From: Bacillus pseudomycoides | Lineage (GTDB): Bacteria > Bacillota > Bacilli > Bacillales > Bacillaceae_G | Assembly (NCBI RefSeq): GCF_002582035.1 | Contig: NZ_NUQE01000087.1 | Location: 1-63,563, forward strand | Direction of reading: 5' to 3' | Length of the DNA: 63,563 nt | Part shown: in pieces, positions 37,368-47,268 of the stretch | How positions within the stretch are numbered: position 1 is the stretch's first letter | Layout: the number at the start of each line of letters is the position of its first letter | Position numbers and translations under genes: made by a program | Notes under the pieces: model-generated | What the model was told of the DNA's origin: nothing | Seen by the model: only the letters and a program-made list of their open reading frames with translations | Database searches by the model: none

Positions 37368-37405
37368 AAAAGGCTTAAATTCTATACAATAGAATTTAAG
37401 CCTTT
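37368..37405. terminator. Bidirectional terminator
   Basis: AAAGGCTTAAATTCT and AGAATTTAAGCCTTT form a 15-bp stem with T-runs on either strand. It serves the deacetylase gene on the minus strand. Confidence 0.9.
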
Positions 37406-37412
37406 TACCATG

Positions 37413-38240
37413 TTAAATTCGTTTATCATGCCAGAAGTTTAGTGGGAAATGTTCATTTTCATTATAGCTTTCAAGCTCATAACCTTTTTCCTTTAACCCT
37501 TTAATAATAGCAGGTACAGCAGCAACGGATTGCGGATGAATATCGTGTAAAAGAATGACTTCTCTGTCTGATTTTGCACCGTCAAGTACATGTTGTACAA
37601 CTTTAGCAGAGGCAGCATCTACTGGCATTTTATTATATTTCCAATCTAAAGAATCAATTGTCCAATCCCATACTCGCAAATCTTGTTCCGCGACTTGATT
37701 TCTCTCGGCTTCTGTAAGACCTGGCATAGAACCGTATGGCGGGCGTGTTAATTTTGGAGAATAGCCAATAATGTTGGATATTAATGCTTGATCCTCTTTC
37801 ATTTCATTTACGTAACCGCCTTGTTTGTACAATTTATTATAGTCATGAGACATACTGTGCATCCCAACGTAGTTTCCTTCTGATATTTCACGTTTTACTA
37901 AATCGGGATATGCTTTAACATTGGAACCAATCAAGAAAAAAGTGGCTTTCGCATCGTTTTGTTTTAGTATATCCAGTAATTGAGCTGTGTACTTTCCTGG
38001 TCCATCGTCAAAAGTAAGATAAGCTACTTTTCTAACTTGACCATTATAGTGGTCAGGTGCTTGCTTTGGAGCTAGCGCAGTTTGTATTTCACTTACTGGC
38101 TGAACTGATTGAGAGGAATCTTCTGTACTAGCATTTACAATGTATTTCGATCCCCCGGATACTTCATATATGCACGTAATTCCTACGCACATAATAAAAG
38201 CTCTTTTAAATAAGGTTACAAGAGATGATTTGCTACGCAT
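37413..38240 (-). CDS. Polysaccharide (peptidoglycan) deacetylase, NodB family
   Basis: A 275-residue exported or membrane-anchored enzyme. Residues 7-27 form a signal or anchor segment. The NodB domain has TFDDGP (residues 76-81, catalytic Asp78 and metal-binding Asp79), the metal His pair in HSMSH (128-132), RPPYG (166-170) and LLHDIH (230-235). It removes acetyl from N-acetylglucosamine residues of peptidoglycan or chitin-like polymers outside the membrane. The B. cereus group holds many paralogues, several of them lysozyme-resistance factors. The exact polymer is not known. Confidence 0.9.
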   Translation of the reverse strand: MRSKSSLVTLFKRAFIMCVGITCIYEVSGGSKYIVNASTEDSSQSVQPVSEIQTALAPKQAPDHYNGQVRKVAYLTFDDGPGKYTAQLLDILKQNDAKATFFLIGSNVKAYPDLVKREISEGNYVGMHSMSHDYNKLYKQGGYVNEMKEDQALISNIIGYSPKLTRPPYGSMPGLTEAERNQVAEQDLRVWDWTIDSLDWKYNKMPVDAASAKVVQHVLDGAKSDREVILLHDIHPQSVAAVPAIIKGLKEKGYELESYNENEHFPLNFWHDKRI

Positions 38241-38975
38241 AAATGTCCTTCTTTCTATATCTATAATTCCATTCTATTTCATTCTATTATATTCGTAATT
38301 TTATGTATAGTATTGTTAAAAAATATGTTTACAAGAATGGAAGGGATTTAAGAGGTGTATGTGAGATTTTTTGATTTTCATTTATTAATGAGATAGTACA
38401 TATATTATTTTATAGAATCTACAAAAGGTTGGAATGGAGGGGGATTATTAAATGTAAAGGGGAAGAAATTCCCGTTTTTTCAACGATTTATAAAGGGACG
38501 AAACTTAAATAAATGCGTAATTGTTATGGGGGGAATCCTTCAAAAACAAAAATATAGAGAAGGAAACGAGCAAAGTGATGAAAGTATGCAAAGAGATGAA
38601 AATATCGAAAACGTTGAACTTGTTGTAATAGAACACTGTATCAAAAATAATTCGTAACATTATTAGAAAAACACCTTTTTGTTACATCGAAATCTTATAC
38701 TGGAAATAAAATACAGATTATGACATTATCCGAAGTTCCTTTCATAATAAAGGCTTTGAACTCTGGAGTTTTAAACGAATTCAATCTCGATTTCCCTGTC
38801 ATAGTGAAATAAATCAATCTTGTTAAGGCGTAAGTTTCGTGTCGAACTTCATAACTGCTTGAGACCTGCGTGCCAGGTCTGGTGGAATGAATATGAATTT
38901 CCCATGAAAAAAATTAAAGATTCTAAGAATGGTTTTCCAATTAATATAAATAGTGTAGGAACCTTTGCGTTATAG
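38241..38975. other. Gene-free stretch of decayed sequence
   Basis: No frame of useful length or with a ribosome binding site is seen. The composition changes from AT-rich at 38250-38450 to mixed after 38800, where GAGACCTGCGTGCCAGGTCT near 38860 forms an imperfect hairpin. The last 50 bases could encode, with one TAG, the part of XdhC preceding the remnant at 38976. Confidence 0.5.
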
Positions 38976-39487
38976 CTTGATGGAGGGGATGCCCATCTAT
39001 CAGCAGCTTACCATCCCAAACCTTGTTTGTATGTCTTCGAGGAAGGACCTGATGCTATTCCGCTCGTTGCAGATACAGGCTTTTCTGTGATGGTTTGTGA
39101 TTGGTATGAAGAGCTCTGTAACAAGAAAAACTTCCCGAAGTCAGATCAGTTATTGATAGGATTTCCAAACGAAATCGTCAGCAAATACGGTTGATATCCT
39201 ACGATTTCGTGGTGATTATGTCGCATCATTTTCATAGGGATCAAGAAATTCTTTTGTCATTGCTTCATAAAGAAGTTAAATATTTAGGGGTATTAGGTCC
39301 AAGGACAAGGACGAAGCGGCTTTCAAATGGAAAGAGTATTCAGAATTGGGTTTATCACCCTATTGGTATGTCGATCGGGGCAAAGTGTGCTGAAGAAATT
39401 GCTGTCAGTGTGATTGCTGAAATGATTAAAATACTGCGAAATCCTGTCCGTGAAAAAATGGGAAATTTATGGTTTATCTCAGAGTAG
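38976..39487 (+). pseudogene. xdhC: xdhC (pucA-like) remnant with frameshift
   Basis: Two reading frames together cover the C-terminal half of an XdhC/PucA protein, which inserts the sulfurated molybdenum cofactor into xanthine dehydrogenase. Frame one encodes YHPKPCLYVFEEGPDAIPLVADTGFSV and on to LLIGFPNEIVSKYG, then TGA at 39192. The second frame resumes SYDFVVIMSHHFHRDQEILLSLL and continues to GMSIGAKCAEEIAVSVIAEM. The shift lies near 39188. The N-terminal half is missing or unrecognisable. It sits directly upstream of the three dehydrogenase genes, as expected for an operon partner. Confidence 0.75.
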
Positions 39488-39622
39488 CGGTATTTATCTT
39501 CAAGTTGCACGTGTATTTGATTCGTAGGTGATGGAATAGAGGATAACTCCATTGGATAAAAAGTGGATTATGAGTGATTACTCGAAAGATTTCATGAATA
39601 ACGAGGTTTAGGAGGGAACAAA

Positions 39623-41941
39623 TTGGACGTAATTGGGAAAAGCGTCATTCGTAAAGAGGCGTGGGATAAAGTGACGGGCCGGGCGAAATACACGCATGAT
39701 TACCAATCGGTCGGGATGCTTTCTTGTAAAATGGTCATCAGTCCATATGGACATGCTAGGATCGCTGCGATTGACACGACAGAAGCGCTAAAAATACCAG
39801 GAGTTAGGGCGATTGTCGCAGGAGAACATTTTCCACTCGTAGGGGAGGCGATTCGCGATCGCCCGCCGATTGCTGTTGATAAGGTGCGGTATCACGGAGA
39901 ACCTGTTGCACTCGTTGTCGCTGATACTCCAGCGCAGGCTATGAAAGCTGCTCACCGGATTAAGGTCCAATATGAATTATTACCAGTAGTAAATTCGCCA
40001 ACACAAGCATTCCAAAAGAATGCCCCCCTCGTCCATGAACGCTTGGGAGAATATAAAAAGGAGGAAGATTCACACCCGGTTCCGGGAACAAACATTGCGA
40101 CCCATATTAAAATTCGCAAGGGTAATATGGATACAGGTTGGGCTGAGAGTGAAGTAACCGTAGAAGCAAGCTATTCCTTTGCCCCTTCAGACCATGCCGC
40201 AATGGAAACAAGATGTTCGACTTGTGAGATTTTACCAGATGGAACTATCAATATAACAGCCTCGTCTCAGGCCCCTTTTATGGCCAAAAAGCTTATTGCT
40301 GATTACTTTGGTGAGGATATAGGGAAAATTGTTGTCCACACGCCGCTTGTTGGAGGGGCTTACGGTGGAAAGGCCCCCATTCAGCTCGAAGTACTTGCCT
40401 ATTTAGCATCTAAGGCTGTTGGCGGCAGGCCGGTAAAGCTTTTCAATAGCCGTGAAGAGGATATGATCACTTCCCCATGTCACATTGGATTGGATGCAAC
40501 AGTTAAAATTGGGGCCGACCGTAACGGGAAAATTAAAGTTATGGAAATCCTTTATTTGTGGGATGGGGGTGCCTATTCCGATAAAGCCATTGATGTAACG
40601 AGATCAGGGACAGTCGATTGTACAGGTCCCTACAATGTTGAGAATGTATGGTGTGATTCGTACTGTATGTATACCAATCATCCGTATGCATCCCCATTTA
40701 GAGGATTTTCTCATTCCGAACTTTCCTTTGTGATTGAAAGAACAATGGACTTACTCTCACAAAAACTGCGGATGGATCCGCTGGAACTCCGGTATATAAA
40801 TGCCATTAGGCCAGAAAATACGACACCTACAAGGGTTCTCTTAAATAAAAGCAATGTAGGAAACTTACCACAATGTATTGAGAGAGTAAGAGGGTTAATC
40901 AAGTGGGACGAAGGTCCGATTAAAGAGATAGATGAACGTTTTGTTAGAGTAAAAGGCGTAAGCTGCAGCTGGAAAACGTCAACGATTGATGCCAACGCTC
41001 CCTCAGGCGTTATTTTAACATTTAATCGGGATGGAAGTATCAATTTAATGTCAGGCCTTATCGAAATTGGAACTGGAACTAAGACTGTGCTTGCTCAAAT
41101 TCTCGCTGAGAGACTTAAAATGGATGTCGATAAAATTCATGTTCGAATGGAAGTCGATACCCAGACAATGCCAGAACATTGGAAGACTGTTGCCAGCAGG
41201 GGAATATTTATGGCAGGCAAGGCTACCTTAAATGCCGCAGACGATGTGATTAACCAATTAAAAGAAGTGGCTTCATGTGTGTTAAGAGCACCAAAGGAAG
41301 ATTTTGAAGTGGCGAATAGTCGGGTGTTTTTAAGAGATGATCCATCCATTGGGCTCCATTTTAAAGATATTGGCTACGGTTATCATTATCCAAATGGTAA
41401 CGCTATTGGCGGTCAAATCATTGGCAGAGGAAATTATATATTACGTCATCTAACGCATTTAGATCCTGAAACTGGGGCTGGGAAGCCTGGTCCGGAATGG
41501 TCCGTTGCGGCATATGGAGTAGAGGTAGAATTCAATCGTAAAGATTATACTTATCGACTTGTTAATGCTGCGACGGTAGTGGATGCTGGTAGGGTGATGA
41601 ATGAAAAAGCAGCATTAGGTCAGATTATGGGTGCAATGAGCATGGGGTTAGCATTCGCTGGGAGAGAAACATTTTATTTTGATGATCTTGGGAGGGTTTT
41701 GAATCCGCAGCTTCGGACGTACCGCCCGCTTCACTATGGAGAAAATCCTAATTACTTGGTTGATTTTGTTGAAACTCCACAGCTTGATGCACCATATGGA
41801 GCCCGTGGAATAGGAGAACTAGGGTTAATGGGAATGCCAGGGGCGCTCGGTAATGCATTGTCCGTTGCGGCTGGTGTTTCGCTTCATAATCTGCCCTTAA
41901 TTCCAGAGTTGATTTGGAAAGCAAAGGAGGCAAAAAAATAA
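39623..41941 (+). CDS. Xanthine dehydrogenase-family molybdenum-binding subunit
   Basis: A 772-residue large subunit of a molybdenum hydroxylase. It opens with the aldehyde oxidase a/b hammerhead domain (KVTGRAKYTHDY), followed by the molybdopterin domain with VGGAYGGKAPIQLEV and YASPFRGFSHSELSFVIERTMD. The catalytic Glu of this family is present as Glu732 in GARGIGELGLMG. It oxidises purines or another N-heterocycle or aldehyde; the substrate cannot be told from sequence. The start is TTG at 39623 behind GGAGGG. Codon use is richer in G and C than the neighbours, a sign of transfer. TAATG overlap with the next gene. Confidence 0.88.
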   Translation: MDVIGKSVIRKEAWDKVTGRAKYTHDYQSVGMLSCKMVISPYGHARIAAIDTTEALKIPGVRAIVAGEHFPLVGEAIRDRPPIAVDKVRYHGEPVALVVADTPAQAMKAAHRIKVQYELLPVVNSPTQAFQKNAPLVHERLGEYKKEEDSHPVPGTNIATHIKIRKGNMDTGWAESEVTVEASYSFAPSDHAAMETRCSTCEILPDGTINITASSQAPFMAKKLIADYFGEDIGKIVVHTPLVGGAYGGKAPIQLEVLAYLASKAVGGRPVKLFNSREEDMITSPCHIGLDATVKIGADRNGKIKVMEILYLWDGGAYSDKAIDVTRSGTVDCTGPYNVENVWCDSYCMYTNHPYASPFRGFSHSELSFVIERTMDLLSQKLRMDPLELRYINAIRPENTTPTRVLLNKSNVGNLPQCIERVRGLIKWDEGPIKEIDERFVRVKGVSCSWKTSTIDANAPSGVILTFNRDGSINLMSGLIEIGTGTKTVLAQILAERLKMDVDKIHVRMEVDTQTMPEHWKTVASRGIFMAGKATLNAADDVINQLKEVASCVLRAPKEDFEVANSRVFLRDDPSIGLHFKDIGYGYHYPNGNAIGGQIIGRGNYILRHLTHLDPETGAGKPGPEWSVAAYGVEVEFNRKDYTYRLVNAATVVDAGRVMNEKAALGQIMGAMSMGLAFAGRETFYFDDLGRVLNPQLRTYRPLHYGENPNYLVDFVETPQLDAPYGARGIGELGLMGMPGALGNALSVAAGVSLHNLPLIPELIWKAKEAKK

Positions 41942-42774
41942 TGCTTCCGTTCGATTTTGATTATTATAAACCAGCTTCGCTGAAGGAGGCCATTGATTTA
42001 TACCAGTACCTAGACCAGCAAGGCAAACAGCCGATGTTTATTTCAGGAGGTACGGAATTAATTACACTCGGGAGAATTAATTTAGTCTATACCGAAGCGG
42101 TTATTGATTTGAAAGAGATTGCCGAAAGCAAAGTCATGCACTTTAGCGGTGAACATCTCGTATTAGGGAGCTCGGTAACTCTTACTGAACTTGGAGAAGC
42201 GAATCTTTTTCCCTTATTATCTAAAACGTCAAGCGAAGTTGCCGACCATACCGCTCGGGGAAAAATTACGCTTGGCGGGAATATATGTGCGCAAATTTTT
42301 TATCGTGAAGCAGTTCTACCATTTTTGCTGTCCGACAGCCAAGTAGTTACAGTCGGGCCAGAAGGAGTAAAAGTGGTTCCAATCAATGAGATGTTCCAAG
42401 AACAGCTGAGGCTCTCACAGGGTGAGTTTCTTGTGCAAGTAGCAACAGAGAAACGGTTTGTTGAGGCGCCTTTCTTTACCTTCAAACGACGTCAGCAGTG
42501 GGATACCGGCTATCCATTGATAACGGTGGCTGCCTTAAAAATGGATAACGAGGTGAGGGTAGCTTTAAGCGGCCTTTGTCCCTTTCCATTTCGATCACAG
42601 CAGGTAGAAGCGGCTTTGAATAATGGAGGAGGTACAGTAGAGGAAAGAGTGGAACGCGCCCTGCCGTTGTTGCCCGGCCCAATTTTAGATGATGTGGAGG
42701 GTTCTGCAAAATATCGCGTATTTGTGTTGCAGAATATATTGCATGATGTTTTAGCGGCCTTGGATGGGGCATAA
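41941..42774 (+). CDS. Xanthine dehydrogenase-family FAD-binding subunit
   Basis: A 277-residue FAD subunit of the CoxM/PucC type. MFISGGTELITLGRINL is the FAD pyrophosphate-binding loop, and ARGKITLGGNICAQIFYREAVLPFLL is the second conserved FAD-contact region. A C-terminal CO-dehydrogenase flavoprotein domain follows. It passes electrons from the iron-sulfur subunit to NAD+ or another acceptor. The ATG overlaps the stop of the large subunit gene and is preceded by AAAGGAGG. Same high-GC codon use as its neighbours. Confidence 0.87.
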   Translation: MLPFDFDYYKPASLKEAIDLYQYLDQQGKQPMFISGGTELITLGRINLVYTEAVIDLKEIAESKVMHFSGEHLVLGSSVTLTELGEANLFPLLSKTSSEVADHTARGKITLGGNICAQIFYREAVLPFLLSDSQVVTVGPEGVKVVPINEMFQEQLRLSQGEFLVQVATEKRFVEAPFFTFKRRQQWDTGYPLITVAALKMDNEVRVALSGLCPFPFRSQQVEAALNNGGGTVEERVERALPLLPGPILDDVEGSAKYRVFVLQNILHDVLAALDGA

Positions 42775-42811
42775 GTTTGATTAGGGGCGATGGAAGGGAG
42801 AACTGAAAAAG

Positions 42812-43267
42812 TTGAAATCCTACACAATTGAGTTAAACGTAAATGGTGAGACCCATATGGTCACTGTAAGGTTAGCCGATACTCTTTTATATGCATTAAG
42901 GGCAAATCTTGGTTTGACCGGTGCAAAGCCTGGCTGTTTAAACGGTGATTGCGGGGCTTGTACGGTGAATGTTGATGGCTGGCCGATGAAATCGTGCTTA
43001 ATGCTCGCCGTTGAAGCAGTTGGGAAAAAGGTTACGACTATTGAAGGACTGCAAGATGCCCCGATTCAACGTGCATTTGTGGAAAACTTCGCGTTTCAAT
43101 GCGGTTATTGTACACCAGGCTTTATCATGAACTGCCATTCGCTCATCGAGCAGCATCCCGATGCCGATGATAAAACGATAAAGGAGTGGTTGAAATCAAA
43201 TATATGCCGCTGTACCGGGTATGCCGAAATCGAAAAAGCTCTAAAATCTGTGCTGGAGGGGAAATAA
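42812..43267 (+). CDS. Xanthine dehydrogenase-family [2Fe-2S] subunit
   Basis: A 151-residue ferredoxin-like subunit with two [2Fe-2S] clusters. The first plant-type cluster uses Cys42, Cys47, Cys50 and Cys62 (GCLNGDCGACTV). The second uses Cys97, Cys100, Cys132 and Cys134 (CGYCTPGF and ICRCTGY). It carries electrons between the molybdenum and FAD subunits. Start TTG at 42812; GGAAGGGAG lies 12 bases upstream. All eight ligands are intact, so the enzyme core itself is not decayed. Last gene of the island operon. Confidence 0.9.
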   Translation: MKSYTIELNVNGETHMVTVRLADTLLYALRANLGLTGAKPGCLNGDCGACTVNVDGWPMKSCLMLAVEAVGKKVTTIEGLQDAPIQRAFVENFAFQCGYCTPGFIMNCHSLIEQHPDADDKTIKEWLKSNICRCTGYAEIEKALKSVLEGK

Positions 43268-43308
43268 GCAGTTGTTTTTATAATCGAGTTGTCTAGAACA
43301 CATAAAAA

Positions 43309-43835
43309 GGTTCTGGTGCAAAAACTTCAGGGTAATTGCAAGTAATCTCTAAATCTTGGACATACTGATACTATTACTCTAAAAAAGGTGTGTGATCGGT
43401 ATGGAAAAGGAAAATTTATTCAAATGGAAGCACTATCAGCCTGATATTATCTTATTAACGGTAAGATGGTACCTATGGTACATCCTAAGTTTTCGTGAGT
43501 TGGTAGAAATGATGGAGGAACGAGGTTTGTCTATCGCTTACACCACCATTATGCGTTGGGTGCATCAATATGGACCTAAATTAGACGAAAGAGTACGACG
43601 TCATCTTAAGACAACAAATGATTCCTGGAGAGTCGATGAAACGTATGTGAAAGTAAAAAATCAATGGATGTATTTATATCGCGCAGTCGGTTCAGAAGGG
43701 AATACCATTGATTTTTATCTAAGTGAATCAAGAGATAAACAAGCAGCCAAGCGCTTTTTCAAGAAAGCCTTGGCTGCTTCTCATATTTGTAAACCTCGTG
43801 TTATAACAGGAGATAAGAACCCTAACTTCCGATAA
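43309..43835 (+). mobile_element. Truncated IS6-family (IS240-like) element
   Basis: The left inverted repeat GGTTCTGGTGCAAAAACTTC is at 43309, in the form usual for IS6-family elements. The transposase reading frame follows but is cut short, and no matching right repeat was found downstream. The element marks the right edge of the xanthine dehydrogenase island. Confidence 0.75.
43401..43835 (+). pseudogene. IS6-family transposase, C-terminally truncated
   Basis: About 144 residues of a transposase that normally has about 235. The N-terminal zinc/helix region FKWKHYQPDIILLTVRWYLWY and SFRELVEMMEERGLSIAYTTIMRWVHQYGP are typical. The first catalytic Asp is in WRVDETYVKVKNQWMYLYRAVG and the second in VITGDKNPNFR, where the frame ends at TAA. 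The third acidic residue of the DDE triad is lost, so it cannot be active. Confidence 0.88.
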
Positions 43836-43896
43836 CATTAATTATATCAACTAAGATTGTATAGAGTATGCATAATGTGTAAATAAGTTATTGTTA

Positions 43897-44316
43897 TTAA
43901 TTTTTTTTATTAGGTTCTTGGATTTGAAGCAGTTCAACAAAAACATTTAACATGTCTTGTATTTGAATTCGATTGTCAACAAAATGTTGCAAATTAAATC
44001 CATTAAAAAGAGCCATTCCTGCTGTTGCTAAAGTTCTAGCGTCTAATGGACTCCCGATTATACCTTTGTCCTTCATTTTCTGAAAAAAATGTGTAAGGAA
44101 TGACCTCCATTCTTCCATCTGGAGAATAAGCCTTTCTTTTATCTGAGGTAATTCATTAGAAATCATACAACCTTGGAGAAGCAGGGGAGAAGAACCTTTT
44201 TCATAAGCATCATTCACCAAACGCATAGAGTATTCTTTAAATCTATTTAGCAAATCACAATTTTTTTGAGTAAGAATTTCCTTTAAATCCTCAAAATAAA
44301 AGAAGGAATTTAATAT
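43897..44316 (-). pseudogene. TetR-family regulator lacking its DNA-binding domain
   Basis: The open frame covers the helical ligand-binding part of a TetR protein (FFYFEDLKEILTQKNCDLLNRF, then LLQGCMISNELPQIKERL and the C-terminal dimer helices to PNKKN). The N-terminal helix-turn-helix is missing: a stop codon lies just before Ile-Leu-Asn-Ser-Phe-Phe, and upstream DNA does not encode it. A deletion probably linked with the IS6-family element nearby removed it. Internal ATG at 44253 could give a short peptide. Confidence 0.7.
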
Positions 44317-44728
44317 TTATTAGTTTACATTGTATTTTTCTTAGCATGAGATATTTAAAGCATATAAACGTAATAAAAATTAACATTTTTGAGATTAGAA
44401 AAGTTATTTAGACTAGTAAAACCAACATTTTTCTGTGTCGAATTTACTTAGAGTATATCTTTGTTAAAATGAAGATTAAGTTGCAATCAGCGTGGGAATT
44501 TTCCATCCATTTAGTAATGGTTAGAGGAATCTTACTGTCTAAAAGTAGTGAAATACAGCAATTAAATGATTAAAAGTAGTAACATTTTTGATGTTTATTT
44601 TTTATAATTTCACATACCGTATTTTAAATTAAAAATAGGAAAAGAAGCAATAAGCGTCGAATATATCGTAAGTGTTAGATGAAAGCCAGAGAAAACGAAA
44701 AAATAAAAACAAAATAAGAGGGATATAT
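44317..44728. other. Gene-free AT-rich gap
   Basis: About 410 bases without a supported gene, hairpin or repeat of note. It separates the decayed island from the nucleotidyltransferase gene, whose ribosome binding site AGAGGGA is at its end. Confidence 0.5.
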
Positions 44729-45445
44729 ATGAAAATGGAACCAATAAAGGCAGCTAAACAAGTTCTTGCATCACAATTTCCAGTTTGCGATGGGGCTCTC
44801 CTAGGAGGAAGTATTGCAAGGGGAGAAGAAACGAAAACTTCTGATCTTGACATTATTATTTTTGATGGCGCGCTTCCGTCTGCATATCGTGAATCTTTCC
44901 TAGCTTACGGGTGGCCTGTTGAGGTGTTTGTGCACAATTTTACATCTTATAAAGACTTTTTTACGAGTGATTGTAAACGAGGACGTCCTTCTTTGCCACA
45001 GCTCGTTGTCGAAGGAATTGTATTAAAAGATACGAAAGGCATTATATCACCTATAAAGAAAGAGGCCCAGCAATTATTAGAAAAAGGACCGGAACCTTGG
45101 ACGGAAGAAACGATGCAACAGAAGCGCTATTTTATTACAGATGTGTTAGACGATTTTATAGGTGCAACAAAACGGGAAGACGAATTGTTTATCGCAAATC
45201 ATCTTGCAAATCTCGTTCATGAGTTCATATTACGGATGAATAATTGTTGGACTGGACAATCGAAGTGGTTTATGAAGACGCTGAAGAAATATGATGAACA
45301 GTTTGCCGCAGAGTTTGTAGCAGTATTTGAACAATTTTATAAAACAGGGGAGAAAGAGCGAATTATCGTATTTGTTAATTATATGTTAGACATGTATGGA
45401 GGAAGGCTCTTTGATGGTTTTTGTATAGGGAAGGTAGAGAAGTGA
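44729..45445 (+). CDS. Nucleotidyltransferase-domain protein
   Basis: A 238-residue protein with an N-terminal pol-beta-type nucleotidyltransferase motif: GGSIARGEETKTSDLDIII, with Gly26-Ser28 and metal-binding Asp39 and Asp41. A helical C-terminal domain follows. The size and layout resemble antibiotic nucleotidyltransferases of the ANT type, but the substrate is unknown. The start at 44729 follows AGAGGGATATAT; the frame extends upstream without a site. The GNAT gene begins 11 bases after its stop, so the two form an operon. Confidence 0.8.
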   Translation: MKMEPIKAAKQVLASQFPVCDGALLGGSIARGEETKTSDLDIIIFDGALPSAYRESFLAYGWPVEVFVHNFTSYKDFFTSDCKRGRPSLPQLVVEGIVLKDTKGIISPIKKEAQQLLEKGPEPWTEETMQQKRYFITDVLDDFIGATKREDELFIANHLANLVHEFILRMNNCWTGQSKWFMKTLKKYDEQFAAEFVAVFEQFYKTGEKERIIVFVNYMLDMYGGRLFDGFCIGKVEK

Positions 45446-45456
45446 GGAGAAATTAA

Positions 45457-46026
45457 ATGATGAATTTACCGAATATTCAATTAAGGGAATTAACATTAGA
45501 TGATATAGAAGACCGCTATCAATGGTCATTAGATAAAGAGGTAACGAAGCATTTAGTGGTTCCAGATCAATATCCGCCATTCACACGTGAAGATACAAGA
45601 AGATGGATTGAAATGTGTATCAATCGAACAAATGGGTATGAACAAAGAGCGATTTGTTCTGAAGAAGGTGTGCATATTGGCTGGGTAGATTTAAAAAATT
45701 TCGATAAAGCAAATAAAAATGCAGAATTAGGAATTGCGATTGGAGATAAGCGATATTGGGGACAAGGATATGGAATGGCTGCCCTGCATCACATGCTGCA
45801 AATAGGTTTTGAACAATTTCATTTAGAAAAAATTTGGCTGCGAGTAGATGCAGACAATACGAAAGCGATGAAAAGTTATGAAAGAGCTGGATTTGTATGT
45901 GAAGGATTGATGAGAAAGGATCGACTGAGACAAGGGGAATTTGTTGATCGTTATCGTTTTAGTATGCTGAGAGAGGAATTTTTTGAAATGTTACGGAGTG
46001 ATAATAGTGCATATAGTCAAAAATAA
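45457..46026 (+). CDS. GNAT acetyltransferase, RimJ/RimL type
   Basis: A 189-residue acetyltransferase. It opens IQLRELTLDDIEDRYQWSLDKEVTKHL. The core has ELGIAIGDKRYWGQGYGMAALHHML as acetyl-CoA loop and IWLRVDADNTKAMKSYERAGFVCEGLMR as the C-terminal half. Close in type to SpeG- and RimJ-like enzymes that acetylate polyamines or protein N-termini. GTGAGGAGAAA precedes the first ATG. Co-transcribed with the nucleotidyltransferase gene. Confidence 0.85.
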   Translation: MMNLPNIQLRELTLDDIEDRYQWSLDKEVTKHLVVPDQYPPFTREDTRRWIEMCINRTNGYEQRAICSEEGVHIGWVDLKNFDKANKNAELGIAIGDKRYWGQGYGMAALHHMLQIGFEQFHLEKIWLRVDADNTKAMKSYERAGFVCEGLMRKDRLRQGEFVDRYRFSMLREEFFEMLRSDNSAYSQK

Positions 46027-46223
46027 TCAAATATCTGCTGAAGTGATAAATAGATGGCATAATATTTGTTCATGTTTGCTATGTAGTCACACATAACCTT
46101 GTTTTTAATAAAGATGGTCAATCCATACCAGTGTATACCGGTAGAACAAGTTATACCTAATTGGAAATATATCTTAAAGCAAGGAAGACACTTAGTTATA
46201 TATAGAAAAAGGAGAGAAGTATA

Positions 46224-46577
46224 TTGAAAATATATCGGTTTGATAAAGAAGTTGGAAAACAAATAGGTATCTTTCAATCTAATTTTATTATGTCTAAAAT
46301 TTTGAATTATAGTGGTCAAATTCATATTGGATGTATGCATGTACCGGAAAATGGAGTCGTTGGTTACCATGAAGCTGTGACAAACCAACTTTTGTTAGTT
46401 GTACAAGGAGAAGGATATGTATGTGGGGAAAATAAAGAAAAGATTTATATTCAGGCAGGACAAGCTGCTTTTTGGGAGAAAGGAGAAAAGCACGAGACAA
46501 GTACACATGTCGGTTTAATGGCAATTGTAATAGAAGGAGAAAATCTATCGTTGAATATGCCAATACTACAAAAGTAG
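46224..46577 (+). CDS. Single-domain cupin protein
   Basis: A 117-residue cupin. Motif 1 is PENGVVGYHEAVTNQLLLVVQGEGYV, with only one of the usual two His residues; motif 2 is AGQAAFWEKGEKHETST. The incomplete metal set suggests a binding rather than catalytic role. Start TTG at 46224, behind AAAGGAGAGAAG. No operon partner: gaps of about 200 and 130 bases lie on either side. Confidence 0.7.
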   Translation: MKIYRFDKEVGKQIGIFQSNFIMSKILNYSGQIHIGCMHVPENGVVGYHEAVTNQLLLVVQGEGYVCGENKEKIYIQAGQAAFWEKGEKHETSTHVGLMAIVIEGENLSLNMPILQK

Positions 46578-46705
46578 TAAATATACAATCCTTCTTTAAA
46601 CAGTATTCTTACTCTATTACATTGAAACATACATCAAAATTTCTAGACTCTATTCCGAAACACTTGCATCTACCTTTATCTTTGTAAAATAAGGGGGAAC
46701 TTGAA

Positions 46706-47188
46706 ATGAAGGAAACGGCTTTATATGTAGAGAAAAATAATGGTTATTTTATTTCAATCAATAAAGATTTGCTGCAAATTGATATCATTCATGATTTTCT
46801 TTGCAATGATTCCTATTGGTCAAAAGGAATACATAAAGAATTAGTTGTAGAAGCAATTAGAAATTCACCGCTTTGTTATGGCGTATATGATAGCGAAACG
46901 AATCAACAAGTAGGTTTTGCGAGAGTCATCACAGATTTTGTTCGCTTTTCTTGGTTAGCAGATGTCTTTATTTTGCCTGCATCTAGAGGAAAAGGGTTAA
47001 GCAAGTGGTTAATGGAGATGATTGTAAAACATCCAAAGCTGAAAGGTACGCGGTTTATGTTAGTTACACAAGATGCTCATACGTTATACGATCAATATGG
47101 ATTTGAGAAAATTACAGAACCAGAGAAATTCATGATGAGAAAGTTAAACATGGAAGTCGTTATAGAAAGCTATGGATTAGAATTATAA
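46706..47188 (+). CDS. GNAT acetyltransferase
   Basis: A 160-residue single-domain GNAT protein. VGFARVITDFVRFSWLADVFILPASRGKGLSKWLME holds the acetyl-CoA loop (R-G-K-G-L), followed by FMLVTQDAHTLYDQYGFEKI. This layout is common in Bacillus and in plant-like small acetyltransferases of unknown target. AAGGGGGAAC precedes the ATG. A terminator follows at 47269. Confidence 0.82.
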   Translation: MKETALYVEKNNGYFISINKDLLQIDIIHDFLCNDSYWSKGIHKELVVEAIRNSPLCYGVYDSETNQQVGFARVITDFVRFSWLADVFILPASRGKGLSKWLMEMIVKHPKLKGTRFMLVTQDAHTLYDQYGFEKITEPEKFMMRKLNMEVVIESYGLEL

Positions 47189-47268
47189 ATGTATAACAAA
47201 AAATAGATAATATTATTATGTAAACTAAATGTTATTAATAATATAAAGGAAAATGTCTAATTTTGCAG

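Noticed and set aside
41748-42827. Several long minus-strand frames inside the dehydrogenase genes
   Set aside because: They are shadows in a GC-richer region; the plus-strand genes have family motifs and ribosome binding sites.
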